From contig NC_081412.1 in NCBI RefSeq assembly GCF_030272615.1, positions 666,174,352 to 666,238,351 on the forward strand: a DNA stretch of 64,000 nt. Reading direction: 5' to 3'. A model generated the notes under the pieces. That model had not been told where the DNA came from and did no database searches. It worked only from the letters and a program-made list of their open reading frames with translations. This document shows positions 53,992 through 64,000 of this stretch, piece by piece. Position numbers and translations under genes: made by a program. The first letter of the stretch is position 1. Each line of letters opens with the position of its first letter. Source of the stretch: Cryptomeria japonica (Eukaryota; Streptophyta; Pinopsida; Cupressales; Cupressaceae).

Positions 53992-55043
53992 TTAGACATC
54001 TAAAATTGTCCTGATGCCTATAAGCGACTTTTACTAACTTTCCTCTTAATTAATTAAACAATCTTTAATTATTTAATTAAATTAATTTGATTCTTCTATT
54101 TCAAATCTATCTCTTTGTTTCATAAATTAAATATATTTTTAATTATTTAATTATCTTAATTCCTTCTCACATTAATTAAGTAATTTTATTATTTAATTAA
54201 TTATTTCCTGCAGAAATAATTAAATAATATTTATTGTTTAATTATTTTAATTTTCTTCCATCATGCACATTAATTAAATAATGTTGGTTATTTAGTTAAT
54301 TCTTCTTCTATCACTTTTCAATAATTAAATAATTATTTTAATTATTTAATTAGCTAACTTAAGTTTACCATAATTATATAATTTATTTAATTATTCACTT
54401 TCCTTGGTTTCTCTTAAAAATAAATAAATTATTATTTTATTTATTTAATCCTTTTTATGCACATGTTTAAATGATTTTAATTAATTAAAGATGAATTAAC
54501 TTCACCTCCTTATTGACAGACACTTTGAGTTCTTCAATTGATCAATCCACTTCAACTAATCAATCACTTTTCTTAACAAATTCATCAATCCTCTTAATAG
54601 ATTCATCAAGCCACTTAAGTGATCAATCAATCCCAATCATGAAGTCAACTCCCAATCATTTTTTCTCAACAAATCTCAACCATTGATCGTCAAATCTTGT
54701 CACCACCTAACACTACCATTGGTAGATAGTAGGAAAATCTATAAATTTAACCTTGATCATCTATCATAAACAACCATAGTCTTCAAGCTTTCTTGCACCC
54801 ATGCTATCCAAATAGTGCCTTTGATAAAATCTAAGAGAAACAATACAACATTAGCAAGAAAGTGAGAAGAGCAATAGATATTTCATGGATAATATGAATT
54901 GGAAAGGTATAATTGTGCTTGTTCGTTTTCATTGTATTTGTTTCATTTCTCTATTGTTATGATTAGAATTCATTGTGTTTCCTAAGCCTTTTGTAGTTAG
55001 GTTTAGTAGTGAATCACATTTTTTTAAAATTTCCCCTCATATA
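53992..55043 (+). repeat. 5' LTR of element D
   Basis: 1052 bp. Starts TTTAGACATCT (TG mutated to TT) and ends CCCCTCATATA before the PBS (TTTTGGTACACCTAGTGG). U3 carries about eight AT palindromes (54038-54455). TATA box TATAAAT at 54740-54746. Its match is 63036-64000. Confidence 0.8.
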
Positions 55044-55061
55044 TTTTGGTACACCTAGTGG
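55044..55061 (+). other. Primer-binding site of element D
   Basis: TTTTGGTACACCTAGTGG right after the 5' LTR. It differs from A's TTTTGGCACACCCGGTGG by three transitions. Confidence 0.65.
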
Positions 55062-58000
55062 AACCCACATCCCTAAAACTAACAAAATTGGCAAGAAATT
55101 TTATGTTTTTGTGAGTTTAGGTATTCTATAACACATCTAAGGAATCATGCACCACATCTAAAGAATCTTGCATCACAATTGAGGGTTCTTGCACCATAAT
55201 TAACAATTTTGCATCATAATTAATTAATATTATTTTCTAGGTATAGGGATCTTGTGACGCAGTTGCCTTAGTCAAGGCCGCAATTGCTATGGTTTTTCAA
55301 TCTATTAGATTTATTGATTTGGTATTCATTCATTCTCTATTTCATTTGCTCAAATCAATCTTTTATTTAAGGCTAACATGAAAATTAAGTATTTTTTGGC
55401 ATAGTTGTGTGTATGTATTTGATCTTTTTGATTGTAGGGATTTAGCACCGCATTTGATGAATCCTATGATGTAATCGATATATTTTACAATGCACTTAAT
55501 ATATCGAGAAACATAATTGATTTGCTTTGCATTGCATTTCATAAATTTTGTTATGCAATAGATCTGTTCTATAATGTAGTCACTTAATTATCTGAGGAAT
55601 TTTTTCTATTTTGAAATGAGGTAATCATATCTCTAACGCATTCACTAAAAAATGATGCAACTGACTGATAGAGTGAGGTATAAGACTTTTCTCAAAAACT
55701 CAATCATTTTAGTCAATTTTACTTGGATTACATGAGAAGGTTTCTATGTTACTAATCAAGTTTATGCAACACATTGGTAGTCATTGGGAGAAGAGAAGTA
55801 ATTTGAAACTACTAATGTGTTGGTTGTAGGTTGTGTGCTTTTATTTTTATAGATAGAAAACACTTAATTTAATTGAGGAAATGAATGATTGTTTTATGTG
55901 GCTAGTGCACTTGCACAATCTTATTGTGTTATCTGAAAGGTGTATGTTTTTATCCTCTCCCATTGCCTTCCCATGGGATCTTCAATGCAAGAGAAATACA
56001 TACACTTTTCCTTATTATTTTTTTAGTAGGAGGCCTACCTAGTGATTTCAACACTCTGGGGTTCGACCTCAAGCACATTTTTTTTTTCGACAAGCTATAT
56101 AAAGGGGTGAGAGTGAAAGTTGTAGCCCAATCCAGCCATCATCATGTTTGCATGTATCCTTGGAACCCTTAGTGATTCAAGACGCAAGGTGAAGGGATCC
56201 TTGCTTGACTAATTGTGTCTCACTTGTAGACAGGTTGGTGTTTACGAAGTACCCCCAATAAGAACATTTTGATGGTTTTTCTTGCCGTCCTCAATCCGAA
56301 GAGGAAATACAAACACCCAGATCATGGGGTTGAAGACCCTGGTTCCTAGTTGGCTCTATGCATAGATCGAGGATAAGAAAATACAACACAACAAGGCTAT
56401 GAAAACTTCTTCACTTTGAGCTCCACCAAACTCAAGAGGGCATTCCTAATTTCAGACATGTGTGCTTGATATACCCATAAGACTATTATGGTACATAGGG
56501 TCACAAATGGTGGATGATTCTCAATCATGTATGGATTCTACAAATGATCTCATATTCAACCTTAATCCCATTGTCTTTGAGTTTGATTGAGACAAATAAA
56601 ATATGCATCTCCCCAAAAAATATGAGGGGATACTAGGTGCACATACTCAAATCTACCCTCTACAACCCTTGATTGTTACAAAGATGCAACTCTTTAAACA
56701 AATTAGGAAAGAAAGAAAATGAAAACTTAATCATTTTGGTGCATTTTTTAAACAAATTCCAAGCTGCTTTGGCAAACTAGTGCATATTCCAGGGAATAGA
56801 GTCAAATCCCAGATCATGAATGTGAACCCGAACTGTAAATTAACTAATTAGCAAGTCTTTCGAGTATTAATGCCTAACATTAACACACCTCATCTCATTA
56901 ATTGCACAAACTATTCTTGTTAATCCATTACATATCTCCAGAATTCACTATAACCTACAAACATAATTTATTTCCTTCCTTGAAGGAAACCCATATACAC
57001 AGTCACACATTGACGAAATATTACCAAGACAAATCAAAATATGTTTAATATTGTGATTCATATGAATTCCGAGAATACAAATTAGGGACAATTTCTGTAA
57101 TATCTTAACCTTCTATCCATTGCTAATTGAAAATTACAAAATGAAATCTAAACTTTCCTTCACTATGAGATCATCCAAACTTGGATAAACATGGCCCTGC
57201 TTCTACCTGCTCCGAAAAATGAAAAGATTTAGAACCCATATTCACGACCTTGATATTCCTTTTATAACAACAAGGAATGCAACAAGCTACCTATCATTTA
57301 AATGTGTCCAATTTTTACCCATCACTAGTCCATTTAGAAGGGAATAAAGTCCCAGTAGAACCGGTTACCTCAATCTTGTCCTCTAGCAAAACTGCTAGGT
57401 TAGTTGAAGAGATACATGAAAGCTTTGGTGCCAAGTTCAAAGTGCTTCCATAAAAACTAACCACCTTGTGAGCCATGCCACTACCGCATATTTATGGTTA
57501 TTGATGCAAAGAATACCATGATGAAAGATTCTCATTGTACTTCTTGGTAGGGGAGAACTTTTAGAGTTTTGATCAAGCAGGAATGTGTGACTCCAAACCT
57601 GCATCTCTTGTATCTTCACCAAACTTTCTCTCTACATTCCACTGATTGGAAGGGGATTTATCTGTAAGTAGAGAGATTGGAATTATCTGCAAGCCACAAG
57701 GAGAACCTGTAACTGTGCTCATGCCTTTCAATATCCCTTTGGTTACCCTTGGTAATTTTAATACCCCTCTCGATACAAGGTAAGACATCGGTCTTCTTTT
57801 CTTCAGGAACTCTACAAATCTTCCAGAACAAAATCCTCTTAAGCCATATTTCCTTATGCCAGAACTTAGTTGCACCTTCTATGCACTTCATTTTGTAGCC
57901 TTATGCTAGTACAATAAAAATTATTGATCACTATGGATATGTCTATTTTTCTCAATTCTGCAAATCATATATAATATCACCACTTTGTTGGAAATAAATA

Positions 58001-60479
58001 ATTAACCAGTCATCTCTTCGACTTGTGAAAAGGTGGCAACTGACTGTTAGGTTCACACATTTGAATTTATTCCATATACTACATCAATTTGTGCAAAATG
58101 GTCCTTTTTATTGTTTCTACATCTAGAAATGTGCGTAAGACCAACCTTCCCTCTTAAAATATGATCTTGATAACGATTATGAGATCTCTCACACCCTCAT
58201 CCTTGGAATTTTACAAATTCACTAGGACACTCCTGATATTTTGGTGACAAGGTTAATGATTTTGGACTGTATCAAATGTCGAAACCTATCAAATATGCAC
58301 TATCTTCCAAACCCATATGTCATTCCCCTTTTCTCTTAGCATAGTCAAAAATTTTGATTGGTCTGTGTTGGTACGTTTCCTATCCATGTGGCACCACACA
58401 ACAACGGATAGCTTATTTGACCTGTTGGATATGATAAGGAATTTGAATTTGCATATCCTTTTAATGCCACGTCACTCGGTAGGGACCATCCTACAACGAT
58501 CCTCTTTGACCCCACCTACCTGCAAAGTACCTTATCTATTCTGCATAACCTTCACAGTAATGTGAGATCAACCATTTGTTTAGCCTCTCCCTTTTCATCT
58601 CTCTCTGCATACTCACACATTATTATTGGCTTTGCATCGCCATACAGCAAGAGCACAGGTCATCACTTCCTTCAGATTCCTACATTATTCCCTTTTCGCA
58701 TACCCGTGTGCTACAACTTAGCAATACACTATCATACTGCGGGATTGCGGGGTAAATATACCACCCGTTCCTTTCTTCCCTGCACACCCAAATGGCAACA
58801 TAAAAATCATTTATCAACAAGATGGGGCTGCAGGGTACCATCAATTACATTCTTTTAACATCAACCCGCATAACCACACTATAATTTTGGTATCACTGAA
58901 TGATACCACGGGGAATCAGGTAGATTCTATGGAGTGTCATTTTAACCACATGAGGAAATTGAAACATAACACAGGGTCAAGGGTTCATGCAGCTCAAATG
59001 TAGGTGAATAGAATTAAGTCCTAGGGATAATTTCAATCGGTAAAAGCATGTTAAGGACATATGGAGGGCCCGGTCAAAATACGAACATGAACACATAAAA
59101 TGGACCACCCAAGGAATGAAACGAGTTGGACAAGTCAACAACAAAATAGAACCAGGGCGAAGCCAAAGTGCTCAAGGTTTAAATATTCAGCCAAAATTTA
59201 CCAAAATTTTGATTTTAAAGAACCAATCGTAGGTGACCAAGCGAGAGGTGGACACAAATTACTAGTCTTAATGTTATTTTAGAGGCCAACCTTTGACGTT
59301 ATTTGACTGGTACAAGAGATATGTATCATACCCTAAATTTACTCAACATGGACCCTCTTTTGTAAGGTAGAAATTCATTGGTAACAAGGTTTTCAAATCT
59401 TTTGGGTAAGAGGAAAGGTGAGCCAGATGTTACGTGCCTGTGCTACTATATCTCTAGTTATCGATTTGGAACGATGTTGAGCTTGGGACTGGTCAAGTAA
59501 CTGGCCCACTCGAGTACCTAGGTTGTGATTATTTCAAAGTTTTGAAAATTATGATATACAAGTGTAATACCACTTTTTGGGCTCATTTAGGCCCCTTGTC
59601 ATACTTGAGGTTTAGAGTATACATCCATCGTGTCTTCATTGCTTGATGTGTTGTATTGCCAAAAGCTCAAACAATCAATAGTCAAACAAGTACAAAAATT
59701 GTCCCAACTATAAAAAAAGCCTGAACACCACAACTAATAGGTTTTGCAATGCAATTGCTAGTTTTTATAATGCAACTGATATATCTTGCAATTCACTTGC
59801 TGAAACTTGCAACACAACTATTGTATCCTGGAACGTAGTTGATTGATTTAGAAACATAGGCACTCAAACCTATTACACATATGTGATCTTTTGTACTGCA
59901 ACTGAAAGATCTTTCAACATATTTGCTTTAGGATTGAAAAATTAGGGTTTGCCTTGGATTATCAAGCTATTAGATATGCAACTTACACATTAGATACAGA
60001 CCTGAGATTAGATCGTTTATCCTAGTTTATATTTACATACTTCACACATCCACTTTAGATCAAACTTGCATCCTCTCAACTATCCAACATCTCAAATCAA
60101 CAAAACATAGTTCATATTGGATTTTAATCCAACCACAGTTGTCTATTGATTGTTTTGACCACCCAATTTCTTATAATTCCATCCAAACAATTGTGTGTAA
60201 AACTCACAAGGCTAGTTTAGGTTCAATTATATCAACAAATATTTTCAATCTTTGTCCTTTTGGGGGTCTTCACTTTCTTTGTCCAACCTTGTTTAATCAT
60301 TGCATTAGTTAGCATTAAAACCTTGAAAAATCCAAAAAAAATATAACATCTTAGCATAGTCATACCATCCTCATCCTTCTTTGCATTCCTTCCCATAACA
60401 TTTTAAATTTCTTTGCCTTGTGTGGCGACACGATAAGCCCTATGAGCACACATAACAACTATATCTCTCTCAACTGTCA
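55062..60479 (+). other. Leader and undefined interior of element D
   Basis: No recognisable protein domain. Two clusters of a word like GCACCACAATTGA / TGCAATTGATAT lie at 55130-55690 and 59735-59905 (for example GCATCACAATTG, GCACCATAATTA, GACGCAGTTGC, CCGCAATTGC, GCAATGCAATTG, ATGCAACTGATAT). Between them, 57100-59280 has a more balanced base composition and short open frames on both strands (minus 57437-57891; plus 58317-58858 and 59100-59282) that I cannot assign. It may hold a decayed gag or another old insertion. Confidence 0.45.
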
Positions 60480-62010
60480 ACTGAGCTACTTGTATTTGAG
60501 CGGTTGCTAACTAAACCTATAGTGAACCAATCTGAGCCTATAGATCTGCTTGATCATCCCTATCTGTACTTAGGTTCTCTCTACCAATTGGAACATCTAG
60601 TAGTTCCTTATCTATTTCCATCCCCTCATCTTGTAGACCCTCCTCACCAACTAGTTGATCTGATACCTAAGGAACTTGTACATGTGGAGCCTAAGCCTAA
60701 GGAACCTATACCTATGGTACCTAAACCTCTTGCACCTGTATGGGGACAATCTGTGGTGCTTCCCGACCTCTATAATATCTAGTGACTCAACCACCACCAA
60801 TCCTACCACCTCAGATAGCCAAACCACCCCTATCACCTTTACCACCTTTTTCGTCACTTCCATCATCCCCACATCCATCACCACTTCGACCCTTAGTCTC
60901 CCTCTCCTCCCTTGGCCTTGTGGCTCCTTAGGAATAGGTATGGTCGGTTGTATCAATGGTACTAGATGATGTGTAACCCAACAAGAATCATAGGTAGGTG
61001 TCATCTCGACATCTGCTACACTTAGATCTACTCCCCACTATATAGGTTGTAGCTCATCAAACTCTTGGTATGCACCGTAAGGGATAATGATAGATCCTCA
61101 ATGTCCAAACTCTCGAGAGGATTGTGCAAATTTTTCCTCTCCATAAGGCTCATCCTAAACATCTCCGAATTGTCTTTGAACATACTTTAAAAATTGCCCA
61201 TCAATGATGTGCTGACTCTAAACTATACAACCAATCAAATATCTTGCTGGTCGACAATACATGGTAGATTGTCTCCATCATCATCCTAGGGTCTCAACTG
61301 ATGATAGGGTCTCTAGGTAAATTTAACAAGAGTATCCATAACATGCCTCTAGTACAATACATGTTCCAAGCGAGGCTGTGTCAATGTGACCCATACTTGT
61401 AAACACATGGCAAGTCATCTCCGAGAGACTTGTCTCTAATCTAGTGACAAACTGCAATATGCTCCCAAGCCCAAACCTATATTAGAATGACTCCACAACT
61501 AATAGAACATCCCTCCTAATAAGAAACATGGCATAACTAGTGGTAAAACATCGCAAGGACACAAGGACCCCAAGAATACATTATATCATAAAGCATCGTA
61601 TCCTCTAGGACTGATCCCCAATAAATTAGAAAACCATGTCCATGTCGATTTGGCACAAGCACACCAATTGCAATTGAACATACAACCACAATCAGTCACT
61701 TATGATGATCAACCAAGGTGTCCCAACTAATCTCGTAATCCTCAATGTTTAATCATTTATCTTGAATACTGGACTAGGGTAGGATATCTAGCAACAAGCT
61801 CATATGACACCCTTCGCCCATGAATAGGGATACAAAGGATGTGCCAAACACCCTCAAGTGTGATTGTGGCCTCTCCAGTCAATAGATGAAAATAAGAAGT
61901 TTCTGAGTATTATCGCTTTGCTAATGATATAATTAGACCCCTATTTACCCTAATCTCAGGTATAAAGGTGACATGATATAAAATTAATGTGTTCAATGTG
62001 TCTCATTCCT
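60480..62010 (-). pseudogene. Antisense PMD relic of element D
   Basis: Minus strand, heavily decayed. At 61830-61990 one frame gives IPEIRVNRGLIISLAKR, then TSYFHLLTGEATITLEGV and IPIHGRRV, the equivalent of the PMD signature R-W-x-x-E-T..F....G-E-x-T-V-T-L-E-D-V. At 61480-61740: ISWDTLVDHH, IAIGVLVPNRHGHG and VLPLVMPCFLLGG. At 61230-61500: WAWEHIAVCH and MLWILLLNLPRDPII. Toward 60480-60980 is a Pro/Leu-rich low-complexity tail, as in A. The order is the same as in A and on the same strand relative to the LTRs. Numerous stops and shifts show it is much older than A's copy. Confidence 0.65.
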
Positions 62011-62169
62011 CAAAAGTTAAATGATGTTGCAACGGTAAAACAATTAGGCTTGAACTCTTAGGTGTAAAGGGGTAACTCAACCTACATGAATTTAGGTAGA
62101 CAATCAATGATAAGTCATTCCTCAATCTAATGGACCTAATTCGATGATTAATTTCACATATAAATCTAG

Positions 62170-62490
62170 TTTTCTAATTTACTAAGCAATTGTGGTGCTG
62201 AAATTAACATATGTGCTGCAAAATTTCAAATTAAGTTTAAATATAACAGTTGCAGTGCTTATTTTATCATTTGTGGTGGAATAAAACATATGCATTGAAA
62301 CATTCAAAATGCATAGCAAATAAACTCAATTGCAATACATCTTGGATCAATTGTATCACTTTATACCACTTGCCTTGCTAAATCTAGCAGTTATAGTGCT
62401 TTACATGCAATTGTATCAAAATCATTGCAGTTGTGGTAAAATCTCACGTAGTTGCGGTGCAACATTTAGCACCATAATTGAAGCCCTAAC
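62170..62490 (-). repeat. Inverted array of GCACYRCAATTG words upstream of antisense PMD in D
   Basis: On the minus strand: GCACCGCAACTA (62455-62466), ACCACAACTGCAATGA (62433-62448), GATACAATTGCATG (62415-62428), GCACTATAACTGCTAG, GATACAATTGATCC, TATTGCAATTGAG and GCACTGCAACTGTTA (62246-62260). The same word family occurs in the plus orientation in D's sense leader (55130-55690). Confidence 0.6.
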
Positions 62491-63020
62491 TTCAAGGCCC
62501 TAAATCTATATTTGAAAAGACAACCAAATTGAAAGTACAAAGAGGTACATATCAGGTGATTTGCATCTATAGGCTATTTGTAGGTTTGCACTCAATAAGC
62601 ATGATGATCACACTTCAAAATCCCTACCAAAACTTTGTTGCTTCACTCCTAGGGATTCCTCTTCTCCTCCGAATTTTCTAAATCAAACAAGCCCAAACAA
62701 GGAATTTAGAGCTTCTAGGGGGTATTTATAGGCAAAATTCAACCTAAGTGGGATTCTCCCTTGTAAGATTTGAAGTGGCCATGGTGGTTTTCACCTTCCC
62801 AAACCCATAAAATGGACATATAGACTCTTATTTTCAAACTAAACATACCTATGGGTTTATAAAAACATTGTTGACAAATTAAACTCAAGTTCAATTTTTT
62901 TGGTCCAATTTCCCGAGGGGGCACCATAATAACCCACTATCGCTAGTGCACATTGGGGCATGGAAGAACCTAATTTTTTTAATGATTTTTCTTTGAAACA
63001 ATACTTAGATCACATTGTCT

Positions 63021-63035
63021 CAAAGAGGGGTAAAA
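63021..63035 (+). other. Polypurine tract of element D
   Basis: CAAAGAGGGGTAAAA followed by the LTR start TGTAGACATC. Confidence 0.85.
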
Positions 63036-64000
63036 TGTAGACATCTATAATTGTCTTGACACCTGCAAACAACATTTTATTAACTTTTCTCTTAATTAAT
63101 TAAATAATTTTAATTATTTAACTAAATTAACATTATTCTTCTATTTCAAATTTCCCTCCCTTCGTCATAAATTATATATTTTTCAACTATTTAATTATCT
63201 TAATTCCTTCCAACGTTAATTAAGTAATTTTTATTATTTAATTATTTATTTCCAACACATAATTAAATAATTTTTATTGTTTAAAAGTTTCAATTTTCTT
63301 CCATCATGCACATTGATTAAATATTGTTGGTTATTTAATTAATTCTTTTTCTATCACTTCCAATAATTAAATAATTATTTTAACTATTTAATTAGCTAAC
63401 TTAAGTCTCCTATAATTACACAAATTATTTAATTTATTTAATTGTTTATTTTCCTTGGTTTCTCCTAAAAATAAATAAAATTATTATTTTATTCATTTAA
63501 TATTTCTTATGAACATGTTTAAATTATTTTAATATTTAAATATGAATTAACTTCACCTCCTAACTGACACTGACTTTGAGTTCTTCAATCGATCAATCCA
63601 CTTCAACTAATCAATGAATCCTCTTAACAAATTCATCAAGTCACTTAACTGATCAATCAATCCTAATCACGAAGTCAATTCCCAATCTTTTCCTCTTGAA
63701 AAATTTAACCATTGATCATCAAATATTCTGATTAGATCACCACCATTGGTTGATACTAGGAAAATCTATAAATGGAACCTTGATCATCTATCATAAACAA
63801 GCAGTCTTCAAGCTTTCTTGTGCCCATGATGTCCTAATAATGCTTTTGATTAAATTTGAGAGTAATAATACAATATTATCAAGAACGTGAGAAGAGTAAT
63901 GTATTTCATAAATGATACACATTGTAAAGGTATAATTGTGGTTATTTGTAGTTCATTGCATTTACTTAATTTCTCCATTGTCATTATTCAAATTTGTTAT
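63036..64000 (+). repeat. 3' LTR of element D, truncated by window end
   Basis: Starts TGTAGACATCTATAATTGTC and is collinear with 53992-54960. It has an AT-palindrome array at 63090-63500 and a TATA box TATAAAT at 63767-63773. About 90 bp should remain beyond the window. The two LTRs differ visibly, so the insertion is old. Confidence 0.85.

Larger units (their letters stand above)
53992..64000 (+). mobile_element. LTR retrotransposon D with antisense PMD relic (right end outside window)
   Basis: 5' LTR 53992-55043, internal 55044-63035, 3' LTR from 63036 past the window end. LTR start (TGTAGACA), PPT and PBS type match element A, and both carry an antisense PMD gene in the 3' half. D is older, with no intact ORF. 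I found no gag, RT or integrase frame in 55044-60480. Confidence 0.8.

Noticed and set aside
58562-58858. 98-residue Ser/Pro/His ORF
   Set aside because: No recognisable family and no supporting context; mentioned only as part of the unassigned block in D.

Overview
This is a eukaryotic, plant nuclear window, almost certainly from a large, repeat-rich genome; a conifer or other gymnosperm is my best guess. The evidence is the dense pile of old LTR retrotransposons and L1-type LINEs, the plant mobile domain (PMD) coding sequence, and exons of a plant-type tRNA-splicing endonuclease subunit. I see no rRNA or tRNA gene, no CRISPR array and no prokaryotic organisation.

Left part (1-15.9 kb). A minus-strand Ty3/gypsy chromovirus remnant (RNase H end, integrase, chromodomain) lies at 1-1560. 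The only convincing host gene is the N-terminal half of a minus-strand SEN2-like gene, with exon 1 at 7360-7603 and the next recognised exon at about 6187-6369. Downstream of these exons is a 1256-bp solo LTR (4740-5995) with a perfect 5-bp target-site duplication (TSD). After that come a 5'-truncated plus-strand LINE (8075-9762), an AT-rich repeat field (11.39-14.95 kb) carrying a minus-strand LINE fragment and one poly(A)-tailed insert, and, at its right edge, a short retroposed cDNA-like insert with a perfect 19-bp TSD (14973-15418).

Central part (15.9-53.8 kb). This is a four-level nest. Level 1 is LTR family C, whose first LTR (15919-16987 plus 45251-45491) is split. Level 2 is a nearly full-length minus-strand LINE (16988-45250, 17-bp TSD with two mismatches) inside that LTR. 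Level 3 is LTR element A (21191-41684, TSD GTTAG), which sits inside the LINE reverse transcriptase. Level 4 is LTR element B (31276-39070, TSD AAACT), which sits inside an antisense PMD coding sequence carried by A. Family C continues to the right as LTR-internal-LTR-internal-LTR with shared LTRs.

Right part (53.8-64 kb). Element D is related to A by its LTR start, polypurine tract (PPT), primer-binding site (PBS) and its own antisense PMD relic. Its 3' LTR runs off the window.

How they work together. No LTR element here encodes a recognisable reverse transcriptase apart from the possible chromovirus trace at the left edge. A keeps gag, protease and the integrase C-terminus but has lost the pol core. 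B is a gag-protease-only element. C has a gag-like relic with a G-patch. All would have depended on enzymes supplied in trans. The most novel-looking signals are: (1) the antisense PMD ORF shared by A and D; (2) arrays of a short element-specific 'word' in the sense leader that reappear inverted upstream of the antisense PMD ORF, with a different word in A and in D; (3) an unrecognised ORF downstream of RNase H inside the LINE; (4) arrays of AT palindromes in the U3 regions of A and D.

All boundaries were read by eye from terminal repeats and TSDs. Family names rest on recognised motifs, not on database searches.
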